From Actinomycetes bacterium (GTDB lineage Bacteria > Actinomycetota > Acidimicrobiia > Acidimicrobiales > Palsa-688): 40,688 bases of DNA. Positions 27,263-34,417 of this stretch are shown here, in pieces. Position 1 is the stretch's first letter; the number at the start of each line of letters is the position of its first letter. Where the stretch lies: assembly GCA_021828685.1 (NCBI GenBank), contig JAJZDJ010000007.1:1-40688 (forward strand). Reading direction: 5' to 3'. A program made the translations under genes and the position numbers. A model generated the notes under the pieces. That model saw only the letters and a program-made list of their open reading frames with translations, searched no databases and had not been told where the DNA came from.

Positions 27263-27271
27263 TGTATACGT
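27263..27271 (+). promoter_or_regulatory. TGTATACGT box 2 upstream of the GntR gene
   Basis: Identical nine bases to box 1, 108 bases away, about ten helical turns, in the same orientation. It lies 72 bases before a TATAGT (27335-27340) that could be the -10 of the regulator gene; no convincing -35 was found. A 10-base perfect palindrome, CCTCCGGAGG, lies between them at 27301-27310. Confidence 0.5.
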
Positions 27272-27395
27272 AACTGAACACTCGACGACTTGTCTCGTCA
27301 CCTCCGGAGGAAGTCCTTAAGCCCTAGACCACGTTATAGTTTGGCTGCCCGCTCGCTTCACGAGAGGTGTGGTCAGCCGTCCATGGGAGTACCAA

Positions 27396-28046
27396 GTGAT
27401 ACCACGCGATGAATCTCGAACCACCGCTCCTGTCTCACACGGCGAGGCTGTGTACCGACGCCTCAAGACCGAGCTGGTCCACCAGGACATCCCCCCAGGC
27501 GCACGAATACTCGAGATAGATATTGCTGAGCGCATGGACGTCTCGCGTACTCCTGTCCGCGAGGCGCTTCGCCGGCTCGAGAGTGACGGTTTCGTGCAGC
27601 GCATCGGCAAAAGCCGACTGGTGGCGACGCCTGCCGGCCCTGACGATCTCGGTGACATAGGCCTGCTTCGCGTCGAACTCGACGGCCTCGCGGCAAGACT
27701 CATGGCCCGTCGCGCGACCCTGCGCGACTGGGCCCACCTGGAAAACCTTGCAGCTCGCATCGGCGAGTCTGACGACAACGTGAGCGAAGCCCACATCCAG
27801 TTCCACCGTGGAATCTATGCCGTAGGCTTCGGGCCCCGCATGTCGATCTTCGTCGACAACCACATCCTGCCGTTTCTCGACGTTGCGGTCAATCCAGGCA
27901 ACGGGGAAACAAACGCCGTCGCAAGTTGCCACACGCACCGAAAGCTGCTCGCAGCCCTGTCGCGCGGCGACCCCGACCGGGCGGCCGCCGCCGCACGGAA
28001 CCACGCTGTCGGTGGGCTCAAAGCCGCTCGGAGGCCCCGATCGTAG
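27396..28046 (+). CDS. GntR-family (FCD/FadR-like) transcriptional regulator
   Basis: 216 residues from GTG 27396, preceded by GGGAG; the GTG at 27369 has no ribosome site. N-terminal winged helix: EAVYRRLKTELVHQDIPPG, then ILEIDIAERMDVSRTPVREALRRLESDGFVQR, where MDVSRTPVREALRRL is the classic recognition region (about residues 45-60). The C-terminal FCD ligand domain is all-helical and shows His residues in HIQFHRGIY and HTHRKLL that may bind a metal in this class. Divergent from the ABC importer with two TGTATACGT boxes between them, it is presumably the local regulator, probably responding to a small acid or ureide. Its end overlaps the convergent GAF gene by 29 bases. Confidence 0.9.
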   Translation: MIPRDESRTTAPVSHGEAVYRRLKTELVHQDIPPGARILEIDIAERMDVSRTPVREALRRLESDGFVQRIGKSRLVATPAGPDDLGDIGLLRVELDGLAARLMARRATLRDWAHLENLAARIGESDDNVSEAHIQFHRGIYAVGFGPRMSIFVDNHILPFLDVAVNPGNGETNAVASCHTHRKLLAALSRGDPDRAAAAARNHAVGGLKAARRPRS

Positions 28047-28512
28047 CGGTCACGTCGAGCTGAGCCGCCATTAGCGATTCGACATCCGACTCCGACCAGG
28101 CACGCGGTGCTCCTTGGTGATGAACTGATATCGTCGCTATCATTGCGTCTCCCAAAGTGACTGGTGCCAACATCTGGGCTCTCACGTCAAAGTCCTCGAC
28201 CAAAGATCGAGGAGGCGCCACCGGATCTGTCAAACAGTCCTCTTGGATCAGAAATCTCCGATGCTCCAGTAAATATAGATACGTCGGGGCTTCGGCTACA
28301 CCTCGCAGCGAGGAGTCTCTCATCGACGAAACTCCGGGAGCACACACCTCGGCGATAAGCACTGGACCCGATTCTCGATTAGCCCATCGGAGGGTTGTCC
28401 TGCTTGCACCGGTCCTGTCGAGCAACAAAGCCAGGATCTCGTGCAACCTGGTCAAGTCGATCTCCTCTGCAACCCCGCCCATTACCGATGCGATCGAATT
28501 TTCCGACCTCAC
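28018..28512 (-). CDS. Stand-alone GAF-domain protein
   Basis: 164 residues if GTG 28512 is used; it has a GAGGAG ribosome site five bases upstream. ATG 28542 is an alternative, and the frame further upstream to 28728 looks non-coding (Arg/Ser-rich). A single GAF domain fills the protein: EEIDLTRLHEILALLLDRTGASRTTLRW, then GPVLIAEVCAPGV, LIQEDCLTDPVAPPRSLVEDFDVRAQMLAPVTLGDAMIATISVHH (positions about 95-140), ending in a helical SESDVESLMAAQLDVTATIG. No output domain is attached, so it would act through a partner. Similar free GAF proteins occur beside ABC-type ureide or amino-acid loci, but the ligand is unknown. It converges on the GntR gene. Confidence 0.72.
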   Translation of the reverse strand: MRSENSIASVMGGVAEEIDLTRLHEILALLLDRTGASRTTLRWANRESGPVLIAEVCAPGVSSMRDSSLRGVAEAPTYLYLLEHRRFLIQEDCLTDPVAPPRSLVEDFDVRAQMLAPVTLGDAMIATISVHHQGAPRAWSESDVESLMAAQLDVTATIGASERL

Positions 28513-28582
28513 ATTCACTCCTCGTCTTCGTAGCTCTGCCATCGGCGCAGGCAACTGCGGCCGTCCCACTCTCGAAGTGTAG

Positions 28583-28735
28583 GCTACAGACCGCCTGCGT
28601 GGTCTCATCACCCAGTTCGACCTCCTGTCAGCCCGCCAGAAACTCCTCGAGGAGGAACGCCACGCTGAGCGGGTGCTCACGCTCCGCCGCTCAACCCGAT
28701 CTCGAGACACGATAAGCAGGGGCTGCACGCCTTAA
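28583..28735 (+). other. Start-less open frame, possible gene remnant
   Basis: Between a TAG (28580-28582) and TAA (28733-28735), one plus-strand frame reads as an amphipathic, charged helix (TDRLRGLITQFDLLSARQKL, then LLEEERHAERVLTLRRS) without any ATG, and with a GTG only late. The opposite strand here is poor in coding character. It may be the tail of a lost gene; I do not recognise the family. Confidence 0.25.
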
Positions 28736-28772
28736 CGTTTGTCGCCCGAGGGTTGGGGGAAGAGTGAGATCG

Positions 28773-29267
28773 ATGCGGTTCTCGCGACTGACAACAGGGG
28801 CTTCGCCGACAAGGAACCTCCTCGGTCCCGCTGCGGGCAGCCTCCCCGGTCGGGCATTGCACGACGTACAAACCGGGCGCTTCGAACGAACCTTGGCCGG
28901 GTTGGCAGCAGCAGGAGCGATCGTCACCACCGGGGAGATTTACACCTCACATGACGGCGCCAGCTTCGGAAACAAGATGATGTGGTGGCCGATCGTGATC
29001 GTACCTACCCTGCTGCCGGCGGGCGTCGCCGCTGTGTTCAGTCGCCGCGCAGCCAAAACCGTGCTCCCAGCCGCCTCACTGCTCGTGATCGCCAACGGGA
29101 TGCAAGGCACCTTCTTCCACTTCCGTGGCATCAGCCGTAAGCCTGGCGGTTGGAGGAACCTTCGATACAACTTAGAGATGGGACCCCCGGCGTTCGCTCC
29201 GGCCCTTGCCAGCCTCGTCGGGGGAATGGGGCTGCTGGCGTCGCTTCTGCGGCGCGAAGGGGACTGA
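28773..29267 (+). CDS. Unknown four-helix membrane protein of the GMC oxidoreductase operon
   Basis: 164 residues from ATG 28773, with GGGGGAAGA nine bases upstream (GTG 28764 lies too close to that site). After about 45 mostly polar residues there are four predicted membrane helices: LAGLAAAGAIVTTGEIYTS, WWPIVIVPTLLPAGVAAVF, VLPAASLLVIANGMQGTFF and APALASLVGGMGLLASLL. Potential ligand residues are His in YTSHDG and FFHFRG. I do not recognise a named family. One base separates its stop from the TTG of the subunit-3-like gene, followed by GMC flavoprotein, so it may anchor or take electrons from that dehydrogenase. No heme-binding CxxCH is present. Confidence 0.7.
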   Translation: MRFSRLTTGASPTRNLLGPAAGSLPGRALHDVQTGRFERTLAGLAAAGAIVTTGEIYTSHDGASFGNKMMWWPIVIVPTLLPAGVAAVFSRRAAKTVLPAASLLVIANGMQGTFFHFRGISRKPGGWRNLRYNLEMGPPAFAPALASLVGGMGLLASLLRREGD

Positions 29268-29268
29268 G

Positions 29269-29982
29269 TTGCCGTTCCGCGCACCGGACGCTCGTGCAAT
29301 CACCCCAGGCGGCAAAGGACGATTCCCTGGCTTCGACGTCCTGGATGGCGTGGAGCACTGGGATGCCGTGACCGCCGGTGTCGTTCTCGCCCGGCTCGAC
29401 CCGCAGCCGGAGATCTCGTTCTTCACGGTGACCGAGCAGGCTACGGCCGACGCACTCTTCGACCAGCTGCTCGGCCAGGACGCTCCCCCGAAGATCCCGG
29501 TGTTGCAGCTCGTTGACCGCCGTCTGGCGCTCGGCCAGACCGACGGATGGCGATACGAGGACATGCCAGAGGACAGCGTCGCATGGCGACAGACCCTCGC
29601 GGCGCTAGACGTCGACGCAAAAGCAGCCCATGGCGAGCGCTTCCACGAGCTGTCATGGAACCAGCAGGGCACTCTTGTTCAAGCCGTGCACGACGCGGAG
29701 GTTTGGCACAGCCTGCCGGGTTCGCAGGTGTGGAGCCTCTGGACGCGCTACACGAGCACTGCTTTCTACTCGCACCCGTGGGCGTGGAACGAGATCGGTT
29801 TCGGAGGTCCCGCCTACCCACGCGGCTACAAGGCGCTCGGCGTCGACAAACGCGAAGGATGGGAGGTGCCAGACCATCACAGTGTGGACCCGGTGACTTT
29901 CGCTGCACGAGTCGAGCGCGCGAAGCGCCGCCACGCGGACACCAGCGGCGGTAACCACCCAGTTTCGCAGGGGAAACGATGA
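29269..29982 (+). CDS. Gluconate 2-dehydrogenase subunit 3-like protein
   Basis: 237 residues from TTG 29269, preceded by GAAGGGGA; an ATG-like start at 29206 would overlap the membrane-protein gene by 60 bases. It resembles the small subunit of membrane-bound gluconate/sorbitol-type dehydrogenases: FFTVTEQATADALFDQLLGQD with the following VPVLQLVDRRLA, a conserved FHELSWNQQGTLVQAVHD, then VWSLWTRYTSTAFYSHPWAWNEIGFGGPAYPRGY (positions about 155-190). In Gram-negative relatives this subunit carries a Tat signal; none is seen here, so the complex may be cytoplasmic or exported with a partner. The GMC subunit gene follows 19 bases later, which strongly supports the assignment. Confidence 0.8.
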   Translation: MPFRAPDARAITPGGKGRFPGFDVLDGVEHWDAVTAGVVLARLDPQPEISFFTVTEQATADALFDQLLGQDAPPKIPVLQLVDRRLALGQTDGWRYEDMPEDSVAWRQTLAALDVDAKAAHGERFHELSWNQQGTLVQAVHDAEVWHSLPGSQVWSLWTRYTSTAFYSHPWAWNEIGFGGPAYPRGYKALGVDKREGWEVPDHHSVDPVTFAARVERAKRRHADTSGGNHPVSQGKR

Positions 29983-30001
29983 TCCGAGCGGGCCGACATC
30001 T

Positions 30002-31672
30002 ATGACACGCTTCAGCGACAAGAAGATCAGAGCGAGGAACGCGTCAGCGTGGCTCGTCCCCGACGGCGACAACCGCACGGATCACCGTTTGCGGGGAGAC
30101 ATGCGCCGCTTCGCCGACGACGACGAGGTCGACATTGTGATCGTCGGCTGCGGAGCCGGGGGCGCAACCCTGATGCAGCGCTTGGCTCGCGCCGGATGGA
30201 GCGTCGTCGCTCTTGACGCCGGACCGTTCTGGGATCCTGACGCCGACTGGGTCAGCGACGAAGCCGCCTCCCACCGTCTCTACTGGACCGAGCCGCGCGT
30301 CATAACCGGCGACGATCCGGTGCCTCTCGGTTCGAACAACTCCGGGCGTGGAGTCGGCGGCTCGATGATCCACTACGCCGGCTACACGCCCCGCTTCCAC
30401 CCCTCCGACTTCGAGACTGCGAGCCTCGACGGGGTGGGCGCCGACTGGCCGATCAGCTACCAGGACCTCAAGCCGTACTACGAGGCGATCGAAGAGGAAC
30501 TCCCGGTATCCGGCCAGGACTGGCCTTGGGGGGACCCTCACTCATACCGCTATTCGCCTCAGCCGGTGAGCGGCAATGGCGAGATCTTCCTACGAGGTGC
30601 ATCGGCGATCGGGCTGAACGCTCGCGTTGGTCCGGTGGCAATTGCGAATGGCCGCTTCGGGAACAGACCGCACTGCATCTACCGCGGCTTCTGCCTGCAG
30701 GGGTGCAAGGTGAACGCGAAAGCATCGCCCTTGATCACCCACGTCCCCGACGCCCTCGCGCAAGGCGCTGAGATCAGGGCGAACTGCATGGTGAGCAAAA
30801 TCGAGGTTGGCGACAGCGGTCTTGCGAGCGGCGTCACCTACTTCAGCGGTGGAGTCGAGCGTTTCCAGCGTGCCCGGATGGTTGCCGTCGCAGGGTACTC
30901 GATAGAAACACCGCGCCTCCTGCTGCTATCAGCAAGCAAACGATTCCCAGACGGTCTGTGCAACGACGAAGGGCAGGTCGGCCACTACATCATGGTCCAA
31001 GGCGCCCCGCAGACGGCAGGACGCTTCGCCCAGGAGATCCGCATGTTCAAAGCCCCTCCTCCCGAAGTCAGCTCCGAGCAGTACTACGAGACGGACCCAA
31101 CCAAGGGCTACAAGCGGGGCTTCTCGATCCAGACTGTGTCGCCTCTGCCGATCACATGGGCAGAGCACGTCGCTGCACAAGGGCACTGGGGGGAGGTGTT
31201 GCGCGAATACATGCGCGACTACGTGCACTGGTCCACACTTGGAGCGTTGTGCGAGTTCCTCCCTCGTTATCGCAATTCCGTCACCCTTGCTGACGAGAAA
31301 GACCGTCACGGGCTGCCCGTGGCCCGCTTCTTCTACAGTCAGTCTGACAACGACACGGCGCTCATGAAAGCAGCGCAGCGGGTCATGGAAGACATTCTCA
31401 AGGGAGCCGGTGCGGAAGAAGTTATGACCATCGACCGCTTCGCCCATCTCGTCGGTGGCTGTCGAATGGCTGCCTCGCCCAATGACGGGGTTGTCGACGC
31501 TAACCAGCGCAGCTTCGCCGTCCCGAATCTCTACATCACCGACGGAAGTGTGCTTCCCACTCAGGGGTCCGCTAACCCGGCTCTCACCATCATGGCCTTG
31601 GCGGCTCGCTGCGCAGACCATCTTATCGCGGGGTCCCGCAAAGGACAGCGCTCGCAGCTGGTGGGTCAGTGA
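30002..31672 (+). CDS. GMC-family FAD oxidoreductase
   Basis: 556 residues, ATG start. Oxidises an alcohol, polyol or sugar acid with bound FAD. The dinucleotide fold VDIVIVGCGAGGATLMQRLARAG begins near residue 42 after a polar extension. GRGVGGSMIHYAGYTPRFHPSDF is the GMC signature-1 region, HCIYRGFCLQGCKVNAK a cysteine-bearing loop typical of the gluconate-dehydrogenase branch, FAHLVGGCRMA the substrate loop, and SANPALTIMALAARCADHL the C-terminal flavin segment. The partner subunit-3-like protein lies upstream and a mandelate-racemase-type enzyme overlaps its stop (GTGA). No cytochrome c subunit gene is present, so the electron acceptor is unclear. The substrate is likely a sugar or sugar acid. 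Confidence 0.92.
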   Translation: MTRFSDKKIRARNASAWLVPDGDNRTDHRLRGDMRRFADDDEVDIVIVGCGAGGATLMQRLARAGWSVVALDAGPFWDPDADWVSDEAASHRLYWTEPRVITGDDPVPLGSNNSGRGVGGSMIHYAGYTPRFHPSDFETASLDGVGADWPISYQDLKPYYEAIEEELPVSGQDWPWGDPHSYRYSPQPVSGNGEIFLRGASAIGLNARVGPVAIANGRFGNRPHCIYRGFCLQGCKVNAKASPLITHVPDALAQGAEIRANCMVSKIEVGDSGLASGVTYFSGGVERFQRARMVAVAGYSIETPRLLLLSASKRFPDGLCNDEGQVGHYIMVQGAPQTAGRFAQEIRMFKAPPPEVSSEQYYETDPTKGYKRGFSIQTVSPLPITWAEHVAAQGHWGEVLREYMRDYVHWSTLGALCEFLPRYRNSVTLADEKDRHGLPVARFFYSQSDNDTALMKAAQRVMEDILKGAGAEEVMTIDRFAHLVGGCRMAASPNDGVVDANQRSFAVPNLYITDGSVLPTQGSANPALTIMALAARCADHLIAGSRKGQRSQLVGQ

Positions 31673-32763
31673 CCGTAACCGAGGTCTCAGCCCGCGCGTA
31701 CAAGATTCCCACCGACCGACCCGAGGCGGACGGGACCTTGGCGTGGGACGCCACGACCATGGTCGTCGTCACTGTCGGAGACGGCCATGACGTCGGGCTC
31801 GGATGGACCTACGCGGGATCCGGCGCCGTCGCAGTAGTCACCGACCAGCTGGCGCCGGCCGTAATCGGCACCGACACTTCAGCGATTCCACGGACGGCTG
31901 AGGAGATGGCGAGAGCGTGCCGAAACCTAGGGCGGCCCGGCCTTGTGGCGTCCGCCATCTCGGCAGTCGACGTGGCCTTATGGGATCTGCGGGCCCGTCA
32001 ACTCGGTGTCGCGCTGGTCGACCTGTTCGGCCGGGCCCGCGACACTGTGCCGGTATACGGAAGCGGGGGCTTCACCACCTACGACGACTCCGCCACCGCG
32101 ACCCAGCTTGCCACGTGGGTAGACGACTGGACCATACCGAGGGTCAAGATAAAGATCGGGGAGTCGTGGGGCGCAGAGCCCGCCCGGGACCTTCACCGGG
32201 TCGCTTTGGCCCGCCGAATGATCGGCGAGGCAGAGTTATACGTCGATGCAAACGGTGGCTACACGGCCAAAGAGGCGCTCCGCCTCGGGCGGTCAATGAC
32301 CGACGATCACGACGTCAGATGGTTCGAGGAGCCTGTCTCATCGGATGACCTCGCCGGACTGGCTAGAGTTCGAAGCGGCTTTCGGGCGGACGTCGCGGCT
32401 GGGGAGTACGGCTACACGCTCGACTACTTCTCGAAAATGCTGGATGCGGAGGCTGTTGATTGCCTCCAAGCGGACGTCACGCGATGCGGTGGATACAGCG
32501 TATGGCGACAAGTTGCCGCTCTTGCCGACGCGCGGCACTTGCAGATCTCAGGGCATTGCGCCCCCAATATCCACGCGCACGTAGCAGCGTCGGTCCCCAA
32601 CCTGCGCCACGTCGAGTACTTCCACGACCATCACCGGATCGAGACAATGCTCTTCGAAGGGACTCTGCCACCAAACGGGGGTGCCATGATCCCCGACAGA
32701 ACCCGGCCTGGTCACGGCATGAGTTTCCGTGCGACCGTCGCGGACCCGTATCGAATCGCTTGA
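31669..32763 (+). CDS. Mandelate-racemase/muconate-lactonizing enzyme superfamily member
   Basis: 364 residues, GTG start overlapping the GMC stop by four bases. Enolase superfamily: abstracts an alpha-proton of a carboxylate using Mg2+. Base motif KxK in RVKIKIGESWG; metal ligands Asp in YVDANGGYT, Glu in WFEEPVSSDD and Glu in AAGEYGY; a further Asp in LQADVTRCGGY and His in ISGHCAPNIHAHV give the His-Asp dyad of the mandelate racemase subgroup, which includes many sugar-acid dehydratases. Following a GMC dehydrogenase, dehydration of the sugar acid to a 2-keto-3-deoxy acid is a natural next step. Exact substrate not readable. Confidence 0.9.
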   Translation: MTVTEVSARAYKIPTDRPEADGTLAWDATTMVVVTVGDGHDVGLGWTYAGSGAVAVVTDQLAPAVIGTDTSAIPRTAEEMARACRNLGRPGLVASAISAVDVALWDLRARQLGVALVDLFGRARDTVPVYGSGGFTTYDDSATATQLATWVDDWTIPRVKIKIGESWGAEPARDLHRVALARRMIGEAELYVDANGGYTAKEALRLGRSMTDDHDVRWFEEPVSSDDLAGLARVRSGFRADVAAGEYGYTLDYFSKMLDAEAVDCLQADVTRCGGYSVWRQVAALADARHLQISGHCAPNIHAHVAASVPNLRHVEYFHDHHRIETMLFEGTLPPNGGAMIPDRTRPGHGMSFRATVADPYRIA

Positions 32764-32764
32764 C

Positions 32765-33478
32765 ATGTCAGATTCGCAGCCAGTCAACTCGACTGTCTCC
32801 TCCGGGCACGCCGAGACTGCATCGGGCCTCTCGCGGATCACCCTTCGGCCTATAGGCAGCCCCCTTCCTCTCGGCTTCATCGCCCTCGGGACGGCTACGA
32901 TCTCTTTGAGCGGTATGCAACTCGGGTGGCTTCCCGCGGCAGATTGGAAGCAGGTGGCACTCGTACTCGTGCTATTCACCGCTCCGTTACAGGCGCTCAG
33001 CTCTATATTCGGGTTCTTGGCCCGCGACTCTGTCGGTGGCACCGGCTTGGGCACACTCGCCGGTGCTTGGCTCGTCACAGGTGCAGTGACCGCCACATCA
33101 CCGGCCGGATCGACGAGTAAAGCACTCGGCTTGTTCTTGCTCGTCGTGGCAGCAGCACTTATCGTTCCGACAGTCGCCGCTTCACTCGGCAAGGTTTTGG
33201 CCGCCTTGGTGATGGGCGGGGTCGCCGTTCGGTTCTCTATCACCGGCATTTACGAGCTGACCGGTCAGAGCGGCTGGGAGCACGTCGCTGGATGGTGGGG
33301 AGTCGCTCTCGGCGCAATCGCGTTGTACGCTGCGCTGGCTTTCGAGATCGAAGACACCCTGCGGCGTACGTTGCTACCCGTGGGACGACGGGGCGTCGGT
33401 CGCCGCGCTATGGAAGGCACCATCGTCGACGACCTGGGGCGGATCAGCCACGAGGCCGGCGTCCGTGAGCAACTTTAG
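32765..33478 (+). CDS. Six-helix membrane protein, GPR1/FUN34/YaaH-like transporter
   Basis: 237 residues from ATG 32765, one base after the enolase-type gene; a frame from 32729 is rejected because it overlaps that gene. Six hydrophobic helices lie between residues 30 and 205, opening with SPLPLGFIALGTATISLSG, which resembles the N-P-x-P-L-G start of the acetate/succinate channel family, then LQALSSIFGFLARDSVGGTGLGTLAGAW. The C-terminal 35 residues are basic and cytoplasmic. In this operon it may move the substrate or a small-acid product. The family call is from pattern only; another six-helix family is possible. The stop is three bases from the convergent J-domain gene. Confidence 0.65.
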   Translation: MSDSQPVNSTVSSGHAETASGLSRITLRPIGSPLPLGFIALGTATISLSGMQLGWLPAADWKQVALVLVLFTAPLQALSSIFGFLARDSVGGTGLGTLAGAWLVTGAVTATSPAGSTSKALGLFLLVVAAALIVPTVAASLGKVLAALVMGGVAVRFSITGIYELTGQSGWEHVAGWWGVALGAIALYAALAFEIEDTLRRTLLPVGRRGVGRRAMEGTIVDDLGRISHEAGVREQL

Positions 33479-33481
33479 GCG

Positions 33482-33760
33482 CTATTTCAGCAGTCTCCTA
33501 TTGGATCTACCCCGATGACGCGATACCAATCGGAGGAACGAAAGAGATCGACGCCGGTCGGCTACGAAGACGACGTTACCTCTACTCGGTAGTCGGCGCG
33601 ATAACACGTCACGCGCTTCGACGGCAGCAGCGAAGTCTTCGACACTTCCTCCATGGTCTGGGTGGCTTCGCTGGACTTTGCGGCGAAAGGCCATGTCGAG
33701 GTCCCTCTGGTCGAAGTCAGCCGGCAAGCCAAGAACACTACGGGCCTCGGGGCGGCGCAC
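33482..33760 (-). CDS. Small J-domain-only protein
   Basis: 92 residues from GTG 33760; TAG lies in frame ten codons upstream and no better start exists. Residues 6-55 read as a DnaJ-type J domain: SVLGLPADFDQRDLDMAFRR forms helices I-II, HPD (residues 33-35) is in the KVQRSHPDHGG loop, and helix III ends at RDVLSRR. The last 35 residues are arginine-rich. J domains stimulate Hsp70 (DnaK) ATPase; no zinc-finger or client domain is present, so this would be a specialised co-chaperone. It follows the AmaP-like gene on the same strand, 72 bases downstream across a repeat block, so it may belong to the envelope-stress operon. No ribosome site is obvious. Confidence 0.62.
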   Translation of the reverse strand: MRRPEARSVLGLPADFDQRDLDMAFRRKVQRSHPDHGGSVEDFAAAVEARDVLSRRLPSRGNVVFVADRRRSLSFLRLVSRHRGRSNRRLLK

Positions 33761-33767
33761 GCTTACA

Positions 33768-33841
33768 ACGCTACACGCCTCAGCAGCACGCTACACTGCG
33801 TTGCACACCGTCTTTACGGTTGCTCACCGCCTTTACGCTAC
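33768..33841. repeat. Block of short tandem repeats between the AmaP-like and J-domain genes
   Basis: TTGCACACCGTCTTTACGG (33801-33819) is followed directly by TTGCTCACCGCCTTTACGC (33820-33838), 16 of 19 identical. ACGCTACAC occurs at 33768-33776 and 33788-33796, 20 bases apart, and ACGCTAC again at 33835-33841. The block overlaps the AmaP-like stop codon. Periods of 19-20 bases suit a protein-binding array (two helical turns), but no regulator is known. Confidence 0.5.
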
Positions 33842-34417
33842 CTGGCGGGGCGGGGTGCCGGTCCTGAAGCGGATTGTGAATTGCGCTGGGCCGACACGAA
33901 TGCCGGTCGTGTCAAAAAATTTGTCCAATGCGTGATCAACATATCCTGTCAGCTCCTTGAGATCGGTCTCATCCACCACGTCAAGCACCGCTCGGAGTTC
34001 GACCGCTGGGAATGCGCCGAACAGTCCGATCAATGCCCTCTGTACAACAGGGATGGTCTCGAGATCGGATTCGAGTGTGTGTGACAGCGCCGCTGCACGA
34101 ACTGTGGTCTCCCCTCTTTGCATCGCAGATGGCGAATATGAGAAGTTCCCAGTGCGACTCCGTCCATCGTTGCGGCGGAGTTCTGTAACAATCAAGGCGA
34201 CACCGATCAAAGCCGCCACGACTCCGATTGCGGCGACCGTAGCGAAGGACATCCAACCGCCTTCGTTCCACCAGCGTACGAGGGTTGGGTCGAATACCTG
34301 ACGGTTGGATCTGGATCCACCAAATACGCCCGCGCCCAAGGAGCACGCCAAGCCGCCACCGGCTGCGAGCAGTAGGCCGGCAAGCAAGAGTATTCGCCGG
34401 TTACGTCTATCGCTCAT
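33833..34417 (-). CDS. AmaP-like membrane anchor of the Asp23 system
   Basis: 194 residues, ATG start overlapping the previous stop by ATGA. Two N-terminal membrane helices (ILLLAGLLLAAGGGLACSLGAG and FATVAAIGVVAALIGVALIV) flank a short outer loop. The cytoplasmic C-terminal domain has VRAAALSHTLESDLETI and ELRAVLDVVDETDLKEL, with a final HALDKFFDTTGIRVGPAQFTIRF strand-like segment. This layout is that of AmaP proteins, which tether Asp23 to the membrane in Gram-positive bacteria. Neighbourhood with Asp23 and DUF6286-like genes supports the call. The product would sit in the plasma membrane with its C-domain inside. Confidence 0.78.
   Translation of the reverse strand: MSDRRNRRILLLAGLLLAAGGGLACSLGAGVFGGSRSNRQVFDPTLVRWWNEGGWMSFATVAAIGVVAALIGVALIVTELRRNDGRSRTGNFSYSPSAMQRGETTVRAAALSHTLESDLETIPVVQRALIGLFGAFPAVELRAVLDVVDETDLKELTGYVDHALDKFFDTTGIRVGPAQFTIRFRTGTPPRQVA

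Noticed and set aside
27301..27310. CCTCCGGAGG as a strong ribosome site or terminator
   Set aside because: A perfect palindrome, but no start codon at the right distance and too short for a terminator stem.
28513..28728. N-terminal extension of the GAF protein
   Set aside because: Arg/Ser-rich with shadow character; GTG 28512 has the only good ribosome site.
33768..33841. Repeat block as a CRISPR array
   Set aside because: Units are adjacent or overlapping with no spacers, and no cas genes are in the window.
33653..34084. Plus-strand 143-residue frame over the repeat block
   Set aside because: No domain; covers the AmaP-like and J-domain genes on the other strand and reads through repeats.
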